DNA of 64,000 nucleotides from Actinomyces sp. 432 (GCF_009930875.1 NZ_CP025249.1:1736001-1800000), one strand, 5' to 3'; numbered from the stretch's first letter, positions 38,979 through 54,256 are shown. Notes: generated from the sequence alone by a model not told the origin. Made by a program: numbers and translations.

Positions 38979-39449
38979 TCAGGCGAGTGCCGGGGATCCC
39001 AGGGCAGCGGGCACGTTCCCGCCCCAGCCGTCCTCCCGCAGGCCGACGCGCAGGCGCTCCATGGCGGCGTCAAGCTCGGCGGCGGGCACGTCGTGGCGTG
39101 CGGCCGCGGGGGCCACGTCCGCCTCGGCGCGGATGGGCAGCACGTGCAGGTGCAGGTGGTCGACCTCGAGGCCCACCACCAGTACGGCAGGGCGTGCAGC
39201 TTCGAATACACGCGTCTGGGTACGCCCGATGCGCTTGGCTACGACGGCCAGGTGGGCGATGAGCTCGTCGGAGGCGTCCACGTAGGAGGCGACCTGCTGC
39301 CGGGGCACGATCAGGATGTGCCCGTCGGTGTGTGGGGCGATGGTGGCGAAGGCGACGCAGAGCTCGTCCGCCCAAACAAAGCGTCCGGGGATCTCGCCGT
39401 TGATGATCTTGGTGAACACCGATGGTGCGGGGCTGGTTGTGTCGGTCAC
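38979..39449 (-). CDS. HIT-family nucleotide-binding protein
   Basis: Small nucleotide hydrolase or transferase of 156 residues. SVFTKIINGEIPGRFVWADE at the start and the histidine triad HLHLHVLP identify the family. HTDGHILIVPRQ is also typical. I chose the GTG at 39449. It lies between leuS and the metalloregulator gene with no clear operon partner. Confidence 0.93.
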   Translation of the reverse strand: MTDTTSPAPSVFTKIINGEIPGRFVWADELCVAFATIAPHTDGHILIVPRQQVASYVDASDELIAHLAVVAKRIGRTQTRVFEAARPAVLVVGLEVDHLHLHVLPIRAEADVAPAAARHDVPAAELDAAMERLRVGLREDGWGGNVPAALGSPALA

Positions 39450-39466
39450 AGCCCCAGCGTAGATGA

Positions 39467-40225
39467 TCAGGCGCGTGTCGCTGCCGGTTCCGGGCGCGCC
39501 AGCACCCACAGGCTCCCTGCCGGAACGGCCGCGTGGTAGTCCCGCCCCGCAATACCCTCGCCCTCCCGCACCGCCCGTACGGTGGTGTCGGGGCGGCCGC
39601 CGTCGGCTGTGCCGCCCGCGTCGTGGCCCAATACGAGAACACGTGTATCCAACCCAATACCTGCGCGGGACAACTGCTTGAGGACCTCCGCATCGTCGCG
39701 GATGCGGCCGACCACACCGGTCTGCCCCACGCGCAGCGACTCGACGGCACACAGGTCAGGAACTGTGACGCGCCCATCCGGATCCGGGATGGGATCCCCG
39801 TGCGGGTCGCGTACGGGATGCCCCAAGGCGGCGTCGAGCGCGGCAAGCACCCGGTTGGAGACTGCGTGCTCGAGCACCTCCGCCTCGGCGTGGACCTCAT
39901 CCCACTCGAAGCCGAGTGCCTCCACCAGATAGGTTTCCAGCAGACGGTGGCGGCGCACCATCTCCCGGGCCAGGTGCCGTCCCCGCTGCGAGAGCGTGAC
40001 CGCGCGGTACGGGGCGTGTTCCAGCAGCCCCGCCTCTACCAGTCGTGCCACATTCTCCGAGGCGGTCGACGGCGCCACCCCCATGCGTCGGGCGAGCCCG
40101 GTGATCGAGGCGCCCTGGCCGCCCCATTCCGACGCCGCCCAGACGGCCTTGAGATAGTCCTGAGTCACCGCCGAGCCGTCAGCCGTGGGATCTCCCGCGT
40201 CCTCGGCGCGTTGCGCCTGGCTCAC
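39467..40225 (-). CDS. DtxR/MntR-family metalloregulator with manganese-type ligands
   Basis: Metal-dependent repressor of 252 residues. It has an N-terminal winged helix (SITGLARRMGVAPSTASENV), a dimerisation and metal domain (RRHRLLETYLVEALGF) and a C-terminal FeoA/SH3-like domain (LRVGQTGVVGRI). The metal ligand positions read Asp in TQDYLKAVW and Glu-X-X-Glu-His in EAEVLEH. These match manganese regulators of the MntR type, whereas iron-type DtxR has Met and Cys there. The GTG at 40225 overlaps the VKOR stop as GTGA, so the two genes are translationally coupled. Its targets are unknown. Confidence 0.88.
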   Translation of the reverse strand: MSQAQRAEDAGDPTADGSAVTQDYLKAVWAASEWGGQGASITGLARRMGVAPSTASENVARLVEAGLLEHAPYRAVTLSQRGRHLAREMVRRHRLLETYLVEALGFEWDEVHAEAEVLEHAVSNRVLAALDAALGHPVRDPHGDPIPDPDGRVTVPDLCAVESLRVGQTGVVGRIRDDAEVLKQLSRAGIGLDTRVLVLGHDAGGTADGGRPDTTVRAVREGEGIAGRDYHAAVPAGSLWVLARPEPAATRA

Positions 40226-40961
40226 CGCAGCATCGCCACCCAGCCGTCCCAGAAGGCCACGAGCACAATCGCAGTGATCACGGCGTACAGGATCCCGGCG
40301 ATCCACCAGCGCCCCGCAACCAGCAGGCGGACGGCCGCCGCGGGCAGGCCCAGGTGGTCGCCCTGCGCAGCTCGGGCCCACGTATTGGTGGCAATCGGAA
40401 TCGTCACCACCCAGATCACGGTGCAGAAGGGGCACAGCTTGCCGAAGTCCAGCACCGAAACCCCCAGGAACCAGGCGACGAAGCCGATTCCGCAGGCCGT
40501 ACCGGCCACCAGCCCCCACCACACCCAGCGAGGCAGCCGGACGCCCGCGACCAGCAGCAAACCGATCAGGAGCAGTACGGCGAAGGCCATGGCCCCGATG
40601 AAGGAGTTCGGGGCGCCCAGCAGGTTTCCCTGCCAAACGTTCAGGGAGTCCCCGCAGGACACCAGCGGATTCACATCGCAAAGAAGGTCCGCCTCGGGTA
40701 CGCGCAGCTGCTCGAGCTGGCTGACAATCAGCTCCCAGCAGGCGCCGATGCCGATCAGCGCGCCTACTACCAGCAACATCCCGTAGGAGCGAGGAGCGCC
40801 GGAGGCCTGCTGCCAGGGACGCAGGCCCGGTGTCTGGTCCGCCCCACTGCTTCCAGGGACGGCACCGGCACGGGCGCCCCCTCCAAGTAGGCGTCCAGCT
40901 CCTCCTCGCTCATCGCGTCGATCATCGCGTCAACCTCGGCCTGCGTGGGCACATGCGCCAT
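40222..40961 (-). CDS. Vitamin K epoxide reductase (VKOR) family protein (frameshifted near 40842)
   Basis: Membrane oxidoreductase that re-oxidises DsbA-like proteins in actinobacteria. The C-terminal part has four to five membrane segments, the active-site CPFC and the loop cysteines in LLCDVNPLVSCGDSLN. The first Met in that frame is at 40779, which leaves a short N-terminus. A missing base in the C4 run 40842-40845 would join an upstream segment, MAHVPTQAEVDAMIDAMSEE to ...SLEAVGADQTPGLRPWQQ. That segment starts at the ATG at 40961, preceded by AGGAG. The corrected protein has about 246 residues. The core family call is firm; the N-terminal extension is likely but inferred. Confidence 0.85.
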
Positions 40962-41120
40962 CTGCGGAACTCCTCGGCCTCTCCTGGGATACGAATTCTG
41001 GGATTCTGGAACTCTGTGATGTGGAAGTGCCCCGGCCCTCCGGAGCGTTCCTCCATTGTGCCTCACGGCCGCGGCGGAGCGGGCGGGCCCGGCTCATGCC
41101 TCGAGCCTCCGCCGGCGCTG

Positions 41121-42940
41121 TCAGGATGCCTCCTGCTGCGCCGCGGGCACCGGCTGCCACGCGCCAACCGTGACGGAGGCATCCGGATGCAGGACGACGG
41201 CACGCCAGGCAGTCAGCTCGCCGTCGGGGTCGAAGGACAGCACGTGCAGATATGCGTCCTCGGTGACCTGTCCGATGGAGGTCCCGCCCTTCCCGGCCCC
41301 GGACACCAGTTGCGTGACATCAAGGTTTCCGCCGACGCTGGTCTTCACGCCTCTTTCCTGGTGGACGTGCCCGGCAATCAGCACCGGCGCGCAGCCCTCC
41401 GCGACAAGAGGGGCGAAGGTATAGGGCTGGTGGATCAGGACCAGGTCGACCCGACTGCCTGCATCCGCGGCGCGGCAGGTTGTCGCTGCCAGCCGACCGC
41501 CGAGCTGCACGGCGTCCTCCTGCCCGCGCCTGACCGTGCCGGACGCGGAGGTGCGGTCCGGATCCGTGTCACCGAGCACGTTCAGGCCGCCTACCTGTTG
41601 CACGGTGCCGTCGGTGACGGTCCAGCCCTGGGCGCGCAGGCGCGCTACGGTGGAGTCGGAGTCATGGTTGCCGATGGTGGCAACGCGCGCGACACCCGGG
41701 GGCACGGCGTCGGACAGGGCGTCCACGCAAATCGACTCCGGCTGGCTCCCGGTCATGGTCAGGTCGCCGTCATCCATGTGGATATCGGCGTCGGCGAGCT
41801 CGTCTAGGACGCCCGCAAAGGAGATCACATCCAGGTTGCAGTGCAGATCGGTGGTCAGCACGGCAGTGGTGTTGCGCTCCGGGTCGACTGCCCAGGCCCC
41901 GGTTACCGGTGCGTTGGTGGTTGCCGCCGGGGTCGGCTCCGCGCCGAACCTGGCGGTTGGGTTCGGCGTCGGCGCGCCCGTGGGCGTCGGCGTGGATGCG
42001 GGGACGAGTGGCGTGGTTCCACGAAGCGTTGCCGCCTCGAAGGCGGACCGCACCGATACCTCATCCACGACCCCATCGGAGGCGGTGACATCCACTGCGC
42101 CGTCGGTCGCCTCAGCGGCCGTCCATGCCGCCCGCAAGTTGTTCTCCGCCGCCGTGTAGAAGGCCTGGTTCTCATCTATGAACTGCGCAACGCGGCCACC
42201 ATACGCCTGCACGATATCCGCGACTCGACCGGAAAGCCGGGCATTGGCAAGGGGCGTGCCCGCCAGGACCTGCAGACGGTTGCCCGGCTCTGGAGCTGAG
42301 CGCACCGCCGGCACGACGAGGGCGATCGCCACCGCGGTGACCGTCGTCACGAGCACTGTTGCCGCCGCATGCGGAAGACGGCGCGACGCCCGCACGTGCG
42401 GGCGCAGTCCCGACAGCCGAGCGACGCTCACCAGGCTCAGCAGGACCGACTCGATCAGGCCTGCGCGCCGCAGCGCGTCATCCGCGAGGGCACGCACTCC
42501 CCGTTCAACCGTCAGCTCGGGGTGGGTCATCAGGGCTACGTATGCGGCGCCGTCGGAGCTCAGTACCCGGCCGAGAGTCTCTGCCGATACCGCTTCCGGA
42601 TCGGGTTCTCCCGGAATCTCCCCGACCGTCACCTCCACCCCGAGGGGCCGGCGGGCGAGTCCATGGTCACCGATCCCAGTGGCCCCAGGTCGACGCCGAG
42701 GGTGGAGTCGAGGGTGACCGACCACGTGGCCTCGTGGGGCCCCAGGGGCGAGGAGGCGCAGGCCGTCGACACACCGATGGCTAGCGACATGAGCCCGGTC
42801 AGCACCAGCAGGGTGATGGTGCGCACGGCCGTGCGAAAGCCGGTGGTGCGTGCACGCCACCAGTCCTTGATGATGGCGCGTGCGCTGCCGAGGCCATCGC
42901 GGAGGCCGTGGCAGGCGCGCCGCCAGGCAGCGTTCGGCAT
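41121..42940 (-). CDS. Membrane-associated metallophosphoesterase (frameshifted near 42644)
   Basis: Calcineurin-like phosphoesterase of about 606 residues. The N-terminus (AAWRRACHGLRDGLGSARAI) has a membrane segment at about residues 40-62. A second hydrophobic segment follows at about residue 190 (TVLVTTVTAVAIALVVPAV). The C-terminal domain carries metal-binding DLHCN, DDGDLT, GNHD, HQP and AGHVHQ. A Pro/Thr-rich linker with PTPTGAPTPNPT separates the parts. The frame breaks at the G4 run 42644-42647; one extra base joins MDSPAGP to LGVEVTVGEIPGEPD. The substrate is unknown, and an outward-facing catalytic domain is likely. Confidence 0.85.
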
Positions 42941-42945
42941 GGGAT

Positions 42946-43779
42946 TCAGCTCGGGTCACCGGCCGCCAGGCGGGCGGCTAGGTCGGTGACGAATGCGGCC
43001 GTGTCCTCCCAGGTGTCAACCGCCTGGCAGGCCACACCGAGCGCCTTAACCGGGTAGTCATTGCCCTCGGGGTCAAGGCGGTCACCGATGAAGAGCATCT
43101 GCTCCAGCGGTATGCCGGTGACCTCGGCGAGCCTCCTCATGCCGTAGGCCTTGTCAATGCCCTTCCGGGTGATGTCCACGCTGGTGGAGCCGCCGGAGCG
43201 GACCTCCAGGTCCGGCAGGAGCGCGGCAACGGCGTCACGCAGCCGTCTCTTCTTCTCCCCCGTCGGATCCCAGGCCTGTTTCGCCTCCAGGGGCGCCTGC
43301 TGCCCCAGCGCCGAGAAGGTGATCTGGCTGCCCCGGTCCTCCAGTGCCGGCCCCCAGGTCTGTTCCTCCCACAGTCCCAGACGCCGCGCCTCGGCCTCCA
43401 CGACGGCGAAGGCACGCTTCACCTGTTCCGGATCGAGGTCATTGGCGTAGACCAGCTTCCAGTCGCCGTCGCCACGGGTGTAGTAGCGCGTCCCGCAAGT
43501 GGGCATGAGGTGAAGCTGCCCCAATTCCTCGGCGCTGGCACCCAGACGGGAGAGCACCTGCTCGCGGAACTGCCCGATCTGGCCGCCGGAGATGATGCAC
43601 ACGGGCACCACATCCAGTAGAGCGCACAGGGCGGTGGCCATTGGTGCCGGCATGGGCGACTTGGAGGGGGCTAGTGTCCCGTCCAAGTCGAAGGCAACCA
43701 GCCGGGGCCATGCGGAGGCGGGTTCCACGGGGGCCGGTAGCATCGCGTCCTGGTCCTGAGTCGAAGGCATGTGTCGCAT
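42946..43779 (-). CDS. HAD-IIB phosphatase, phosphomannomutase-like
   Basis: Haloacid-dehalogenase-type phosphatase of about 277 residues. Motif I is FDLDGTLAPSKSPM, motif IV is FIGDRLDPEGNDYPV, and CIISGGQIGQF is motif II-like. The cap contains TCGTRYYTRGDGDWKLVY and STSVDITRKGIDKAYG, as in the eukaryotic-type phosphomannomutase branch. The start is uncertain between 43779 and 43770. It ends five bases before the phosphoesterase ATG, so the two are probably co-transcribed. Confidence 0.85.
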   Translation of the reverse strand: MRHMPSTQDQDAMLPAPVEPASAWPRLVAFDLDGTLAPSKSPMPAPMATALCALLDVVPVCIISGGQIGQFREQVLSRLGASAEELGQLHLMPTCGTRYYTRGDGDWKLVYANDLDPEQVKRAFAVVEAEARRLGLWEEQTWGPALEDRGSQITFSALGQQAPLEAKQAWDPTGEKKRRLRDAVAALLPDLEVRSGGSTSVDITRKGIDKAYGMRRLAEVTGIPLEQMLFIGDRLDPEGNDYPVKALGVACQAVDTWEDTAAFVTDLAARLAAGDPS

Positions 43780-43838
43780 TGTGTCCCAAGCCGGCAGCGC
43801 CGGGAAACCCGGGTCAGCTGTTGGAGGATTCGCACCTG

Positions 43839-44012
43839 TCACTTGGGTTCCTGTGGGTGGTTCAGGTGCTCGTGCGCCGCGGCGAGGGCCGCCTCACGTG
43901 CCTCAACGTCCTCACGACGCCCCCGCACGATCAGTGCCGTCACGGAGACGGCCAGGCCGCCCCAGATGATGACGATTGCGACGAGCATTACTGCGATCGC
44001 CTGACCAGTCAT
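43839..44012 (-). CDS. metS: Methionine/alanine importer small subunit
   Basis: A protein of 57 residues, easily missed because of its size. It starts MTGQAIAVMLVAIVIIWGGL, has one membrane segment and a charged tail ending in HPQEPK. The ATG at 44012 follows GAGGAGG. It directly follows the NSS-family transporter gene, as in corynebacterial MetPS, where both parts are needed for methionine and alanine uptake. The family match comes from size, sequence type and position. Confidence 0.85.
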   Translation of the reverse strand: MTGQAIAVMLVAIVIIWGGLAVSVTALIVRGRREDVEAREAALAAAHEHLNHPQEPK

Positions 44013-44018
44013 GTCATT

Positions 44019-45589
44019 TCACCTCCTCGAGCACGTCCAGGTCGAGGGTGTGTAGTCGTCAACCGGCGTGCGCCAGGGCATCCGCGTGAAGAGAATCGTC
44101 GCGACGGCAACCAGGAAAATGGTGCCCCAACCGAATACGCCCTGCATGCCCGCCGAGTACTCGTCGTAGCCGCTGGTTACATAGGCCCACACGTTCTGGA
44201 TGAACATGTATCCCAGCAGCAGCGGGGCGACGACGGCGACGAGCGCCCGCCACCAGCCGCCGATGATCCGGGTGTCGGAGACGAGGTTCAGGTGCCGCTG
44301 TAGCTCCTTGAGACGACGCAGCACCAGGCCCAGGCCGACGCACATCACGATCGCGGAGCCAACCACTCCGATGTAGTTGATGTAGGCGTCAACGATGTCA
44401 AGATCCCACAGTCCTGAGGCTGTGCCGAACAGCAGCAGCGAGAGTGCGGCACTGGGAAGGCCGGCCGCCAGGGTCGCCTTGCCATTGGACCAGCCGAGCT
44501 TCTCGCCTACCGCCGGAGTGACCACCTGGAGGATGGAGATGAACGAAGTAAGGCCCGCCATTGAGAACGATGCGAAGAACAGCACGCCGAACAGCGACCC
44601 GCCCGGCATCTGGGAAATAACCGTCGGGAAGGTGATAAAAGCCAGCCCCACTCCCTGGATTCCCTCCAGCTCGGCTACCGTCACGCCCTCCACATGGGCC
44701 ATGAAGCCGAGGGTGGCGAACACGCCGATGCCGGCGAGGATCTCGAAGGAGGAGTTGGCAAATGCCGCGGTGAACCCTGTACCCACGAGGTTGGAGCGAC
44801 GCTTGAGGTAGGAGGCGTAGGTGAGCATGATGCCGAAGCCAATAGACAGGGAGAAGAAGATCTGCCCGAAGGCCGCCACCCACACGGTGTAGTCCGTCAA
44901 TCGGCTCCAGTCGGGCGTGAACAGAGTATTGAGCCCGTCGGTGGCCCCGGGGAGCATGATCGCCCGTGCCACCAGGACTACAAACATGATTACCAGCACC
45001 GGCAAGAAGACCCGGTTGGCTCGCTCCACCCCTCGGGAAATGCCCCGGGCTACGACGAAGATGCCGAAGGCCCAGACGAGGGCCAACGGAATGACCACCC
45101 CGATGACCGGGATCGGCGAGTAGCCGGGGTGGAGGAGTCAGCCAGCAGGTTCTGCCCGATATAGTCGCTGAAGAAGCCGGCGGCGTCATCACCCCAGGCC
45201 GTGGTCAGGGAGAACAGCGTGTAGCGCAGCGCCCAGGCAACGATCACCGCGTAATAGGTCATAATGACGAAGCAGATAAAGACCTGCCACCAGCCGAGCC
45301 ACTCGAACCGCCTGGACACGCGGCGGAAGACTGCCGGAGCCGAGCCCCGGAAGCGGTGGCCAAGCGCGTAGTCCAGGAAGAGCACAGGCAGGCCGGTAAT
45401 CAGTAGCGCAACGATGTAGGGCACCATGAAGGCGCCGCCGCCGTTGTTGTACGCGGTGCCGGGGAACCGCCAGATGTTACCGAGTCCGACAGCAGATCCG
45501 ATGGCGGCCAGCAGGAAGCCTAGCTGGCCACTCCACTGTTCGCGCGCGGGCATCTTCGCGGCTGTTGGCGATCCGGGACTGGAGGGCAT
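44019..45589 (-). CDS. metP: Neurotransmitter:sodium symporter family transporter, probably methionine/alanine importer MetP (frameshifted near 45126)
   Basis: Sodium-coupled amino acid importer with about 12 membrane segments. The N-terminal signature is AAIGSAVGLGNIWRFPGTAY. One missing base in the G4 run 45126-45129 breaks the frame; with it, LADSSTP continues as GYSPIPVIGVVIPLALVWAF. The last residues also look wrong: STWTCSRR in the given frame versus LDLDVLEEVK in the neighbouring one. The latter would end at 44014, one base before the metS ATG. The start at 45589 follows GGAAGG. The substrate is inferred from metS. Confidence 0.9.
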
Positions 45590-46001
45590 TGAGAACCTTC
45601 CGGGTTGTTGGAAGCCGGCATACCCGGCTGCCCATGCGTGATAGCACAGGGCTTGGAACAGTAGGACGATAGTCGCAGGCGTCCGGGGCGCCTACCACGT
45701 CCCGCCATGCGGACGCCTCTGTACGCTCCCCCACCTCCCGCGCTCTCCGTGGCGGCGCCAATAGCGCCCCGACTAGCCCCGGCAGCCCTGGCGCGTGGCG
45801 CTCAGAAGGGCTCCGGCCGGGTTACTGCAGACCGAGCGACTACGTCAGTAATAACGTGATGTCCAGCAGGACATCTGGAGCATGCCGCACGGCACCCGCG
45901 CGTTCCAGGTGTGCGACACTGGCATGTCACGCATCTAAGACACCGGGCACCTCCGGGACGCCTGGATGCGCAGCACACTGATTGTGATCGAGAGGACAAC
46001 C
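45590..46001. other. Divergent promoter region between metP and the nucleoside phosphorylase gene
   Basis: No credible gene in these 412 bases. The region contains a perfect 7-bp inverted repeat, GATGTCC-AGCA-GGACATC (45858-45875), on the phosphorylase side. A shorter one, AGCCGG/CCGGCT, lies at 45613-45629 near metP. Both are candidate operators or leader hairpins. No riboswitch was recognised. Confidence 0.4.
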
Positions 46002-46717
46002 ATGGCCACGCCTCATATAGCCGCCGAACCCGGAGACTTCGCACCTGCGGTACTCATGCCGGGGACCCACGCCGCGCTCAGCGAATCGCCGAGAGCTTGC
46101 TGGATGACGCCAGACTGGTTACAGACGTGCGCGGCATGCTCGGTTTCACGGGAACCGTTGGCGGCAAGCCGTTGTCAGTCATGGGCTCGGGAATGGGGCA
46201 GCCGTCCTTCTCCATTTACGCCACCGAGCTGTTCAGCCAGTTCGGAGTCGAACGCATCATCCGTGTGGGGACCGCAGGCGGGATCGGCAAGCAGGTGCAT
46301 GTGGGTGATGTGGTTATCGCAACCGGCGCTCATACCGACTCCGCAATGAACCAGCTACGCATCCCGGGCGTGAACTTCTCCGCTGTGGCAGATTTCCGCC
46401 TCGCGATGGCCGCGTACAGTGCGGGCATCGATGCCGGCCTTTCCGATCGCCTGCACACAGGGACGATCATCTCCCGTGATCACTTCTACTTCACGCCGGA
46501 AGGGCAGACGGAGCGCTTATCGGCGTACGGCACGCTCTGCGTGGAGATGGAGGCCGCGGCCCTTTACGGAGTGGCCGCCGAATTCGGCAAGCAGGCACTG
46601 GCAGTGCTGACGATCTCCGACCACCTGCTGGATCACTCCGGTGATATGAGCGCCGCGGAGCGCGAGACGCATTTCCAGGACTCCCTGCGTCTTGCGGTGG
46701 CCGCCGCGCTGAGCTGA
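46002..46717 (+). CDS. deoD: Purine nucleoside phosphorylase, DeoD type (frameshifted near 46061)
   Basis: Reversibly cleaves purine nucleosides with phosphate for salvage. The ATG at 46002 follows AGAGGAC. Its N-terminus (ATPHIAAEPGDFAPAVLMPG) is in a different frame from the body. A missing base in the G4 run 46061-46064 rejoins it as MPGDPRRAQRIAESLLDDAR. Family motifs are GMGQPSFSIYATEL, RVGTAGGIG, GDVVIATGAHTDSAMN and CVEMEAAALYG. The corrected length is about 238 residues, typical of the hexameric bacterial enzymes. A strong hairpin follows the stop. Confidence 0.92.
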
Positions 46718-46722
46718 CCCGA

Positions 46723-46767
46723 CAGCCGTGGTGGGCCTGCGCGCGTTACGCGGACCCACCACGGCTG
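46723..46767 (+). terminator. deoD terminator
   Basis: Perfect 13-bp arms CAGCCGTGGTGGG (46723-46735) and CCCACCACGGCTG (46755-46767), with a further CGCG/CGCG pairing in the loop. It starts five bases after the deoD stop. Confidence 0.88.
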
Positions 46768-46867
46768 TACGACTCCCTGACAAGACCTGCCAGCGCTACA
46801 AGGAGGTAGGCGCGCTGCCTGCCGATGCCCGAGCGCCGTCTCGATCTTGGGGCCGCCGACGCCTGAG

Positions 46868-47278
46868 TCATCGCTGGCTAGCGTCGTTAGGGTCAGCGCC
46901 CTGGGACTCCGCCGCCGCTAAGGCCGTGACGACCGCGGCACGGGCGCGTCCGCCCGGTGTCCCCAGCAGCCGCAGGCCCATCCGTGCCACTACCCGCTGC
47001 ATGCCGCCACCCATATGCGTGGCAATGATGGTGTCCACGCGGTGCTCATTCAAGAACCTGACTATGCGCGCGTGGTGCGCTCCATGGCTGCCGGCGTCAT
47101 GGGCCGTGTCCCAGCCGACCTCGAACTCCTGCCAATCGGTGATGACCCCGGCGGAGGCAGTCACGACCGCAACGCGAGGCGCCCGACCAAACCTGGGCTC
47201 AACCTCACCGTCCGCGGTAACCGGAATCAGGACAGTAGAAGTTGGGCCAGTGAGCGGATCCGTATGCGCTTGCGTCAT
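46868..47278 (-). CDS. NifX/NifB-like dinitrogenase cofactor-binding domain protein
   Basis: A protein of 136 residues with the domain found in NifX, NafY and the C-terminus of NifB. It contains VLIPVTADGEVEPRFGRAPR, then HHARIVRFLNEHRVDTIIAT and HMGGGMQRVV. Nothing else in the window points to nitrogen fixation, and small free-standing versions of unknown role are common. The ATG at 47278 is chosen because the frame upstream reads into a repeat. No clear ribosome-binding site is seen. Confidence 0.75.
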   Translation of the reverse strand: MTQAHTDPLTGPTSTVLIPVTADGEVEPRFGRAPRVAVVTASAGVITDWQEFEVGWDTAHDAGSHGAHHARIVRFLNEHRVDTIIATHMGGGMQRVVARMGLRLLGTPGGRARAAVVTALAAAESQGADPNDASQR

Positions 47279-47309
47279 GGCAACAGGTTGAACGCTATCG
47301 GCGAGGCCC

Positions 47310-47394
47310 GGTATACCCCGGTGCCCTGGTGTCTGGTCCCTCATCCCGGCCGGGGCGTCCTCAGCGATCGCCGGTACCCCGATGCCCTGGTGTC
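47310..47394. repeat. Direct repeat between the NifX-like gene and ppgK
   Basis: Two imperfect copies of GGTACCCCGATGCCCTGGTG type (47310-47333 and 47373-47394), 39 bases apart, in the short gap upstream of the NifX-like gene. The first copy has a two-base insertion and one mismatch. Function unknown. Confidence 0.6.
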
Positions 47395-47399
47395 GGGTT

Positions 47400-48155
47400 C
47401 TATTGCTGGGCCGCACGGCTCGCCTGGTAGGCCGCACCCACGATGCCGGCAGTATTGAGCAGCTGCGCAGGCACGATCGGCGCCTTGAGCTCGAGCCGCG
47501 GCAGGAACTTATCGTGCTTCTTCGACACGCCGCCGCCGACCACGAACAGATCCGGCGAGAACAGCATCTCCAGATGTGAGTAATAGCGCTGCAGCCGCTT
47601 GGCCCACTTCTTCCATGACAGGTCTTGTAGCTCGCGCTGCCCGGACGAGGCGCGCTTCTCCGCATCGTAGCCGTCGATCTCGAGGTGCCCGAGCTCGGTA
47701 TTCGGCACGAGCGTTCCGTCGACGATGATCGCCGAGCCGATGCCGGTTCCGAGCGTCGTCACTATGACCGTTCCGCTGACGCCCTTGGCTGCGCCGAAGG
47801 CAACCTCTGCTAGTCCTGCGGCATCCGCGTCGTTCAATGCCGTTACCGGACGACCCAGGTGCCGCTGCATCAACTCATTGACATCGGTACCGGCCCAAGA
47901 CTCGTCCAAGTTAGCGATGAAGGGAACCGTCCCGTGCACGATCGGAGCTGGAAACGCGACACCTACGGGGACGTTCGCGCTTATGCCGAGTCCTTCAACT
48001 AACTGCCTGCACACTTCCGCTACGGCGTCCGGCGTGGCCGGCTGAGGAGTGGGTATGCGTATACGATCGCCGACGAACTCGCCGGTGTCAAGATCGACCC
48101 TGGCACCCTTGATGCCCGATCCTCCAATATCGATCCCGCATGCCACCGCAGTCAT
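47400..48155 (-). CDS. ppgK: Polyphosphate glucokinase
   Basis: Phosphorylates glucose with polyphosphate or ATP, the usual actinobacterial glucokinase. It has 251 residues and is a ROK-family member. The phosphate-binding [45 protein letters not shown] and [11 protein letters not shown] are present, as are [20 protein letters not shown] and VVGGGVSKK, characteristic of PpgK. The ATG at 48155 follows AGGAGGATGC. It would take up glucose released by the GH3 enzymes, but it is not linked to them. Confidence 0.93.
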   Translation of the reverse strand: MTAVACGIDIGGSGIKGARVDLDTGEFVGDRIRIPTPQPATPDAVAEVCRQLVEGLGISANVPVGVAFPAPIVHGTVPFIANLDESWAGTDVNELMQRHLGRPVTALNDADAAGLAEVAFGAAKGVSGTVIVTTLGTGIGSAIIVDGTLVPNTELGHLEIDGYDAEKRASSGQRELQDLSWKKWAKRLQRYYSHLEMLFSPDLFVVGGGVSKKHDKFLPRLELKAPIVPAQLLNTAGIVGAAYQASRAAQQ

Positions 48156-48216
48156 TGCATCCTCCTCGTAGCGACCTCTCGCTCGCGTTCAGAGGATAAC
48201 CCAGTAGCGCATGTTG

Positions 48217-48269
48217 ACGCGCCCGATTCGGCGCTTCGATTGTTGTGTGTGTGGTTGTGGGTGGGTGGG
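48217..48269 (-). terminator. Possible end of the rRNA operon
   Basis: A short GC hairpin, CGCC-GAATC-GGCG, with flanking bases (about 48217-48236) lies just past the 5S gene in the direction of rRNA transcription. It is weak, so the true rRNA terminator may differ. Confidence 0.3.
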
Positions 48270-48390
48270 TGTGCCGGCGGTGTCCTACTCTCCCGCCCGC
48301 CTGTCGGGGCAGTACCATTGGCGCTGGGGGCTTAGCTTCCGGGTTCGGAAATGGGTCCGGGCGTTGTCTCCCCGCTGTGACCACCGGCAC
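48270..48390 (-). rRNA. rrf: 5S ribosomal RNA
   Basis: 121 bases whose ends pair (GTGCCGG with CCGGCAC). The core on the minus strand includes CCGAACCCGGAAGCTAAGC, CCAGCGCCAATGGTACTG and GAGAGTAGGACACCGCCGG, typical of actinobacterial 5S. One extra base seems present in CCATTTCCGAACCC, where CCATTCCGAAC is usual. This may be another sequencing error. Confidence 0.95.
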
Positions 48391-48765
48391 GACCCGCCCG
48401 CCCCCAGCCACACGCACTAGCCGTGGTGCCTGCCCCCCACTGTGTGGGGTGGTTTGGGTCTGGTGTCGTACCCCAGCCAGCATCCCCCTGCCGTGGTGCT
48501 GGCCGGGTGGGGTGCTGGGTGCTTGGGTGTTGTGGTTCCTCTATGCTCGTGTCCCGCCACACCCCCGCACCCGGCCCGCCCCGTTGTCTCGGGGGGGTTG
48601 GGGGTGCCTGGTTGCGGCGTGTGTTGTGCCCGGCGTGGTGGGCTTGGCTGGTCGTGGACCGTACAGCGGACGCCCCCCGGGCATGGGGGGTGGGTTGAGT
48701 GCGTGCGTGCGTGCTTGTGCTGCCTGCCCTGCACGTGGCCTGCTTGTGTGGGGTTGGTTTTTTGT
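48391..48765. other. 23S-5S spacer, unusually long
   Basis: About 375 bases with runs of G and GT-rich repeats and no tRNA or gene. At the 23S side, ACAACACAAAAAACC on the minus strand can pair with GGTTTTGTGTTGT before the 23S 5' end, as a processing stem. Confidence 0.6.
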
Positions 48766-53985
<5,220 letters not shown>

Positions 53986-54132
53986 AACAAAACAAAAACC
54001 AAACAAAGAAACCAACAAAAAACACCAACCAAACAAACAAACACGACACACTATCGAGATCCCAAACAACACACCCACCGAGTTTCCGTATGGCCTGCTC
54101 GGCCATTACTTCTTCCCGGAAGCGCCGGAGGA

Positions 54133-54161
54133 ACTTTAGCGAACCGCGCGATCCGGGTCAA
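54133..54161 (-). promoter_or_regulatory. rRNA promoter P2 (proximal)
   Basis: On the minus strand, TTGACC (54156-54161), a 17-base spacer and TAAAGT (54133-54138). It is about 150 bases upstream of 16S and has the same two hexamers as P1. Confidence 0.85.
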
Positions 54162-54256
54162 ACCGGAGATCCGTGATCCCCGTCTCGCTCAGCGGCTCTA
54201 TTCAGTTCCTCTTCTCCGCCTTCCCGGTTGATTCCCGTTCCCGGCGGCAGGGAAAG

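Noticed and set aside
46868..47278. Part of a nitrogen-fixation system
   Set aside because: Only a NifX-like domain is present. No nifHDK or cofactor genes are in the window.
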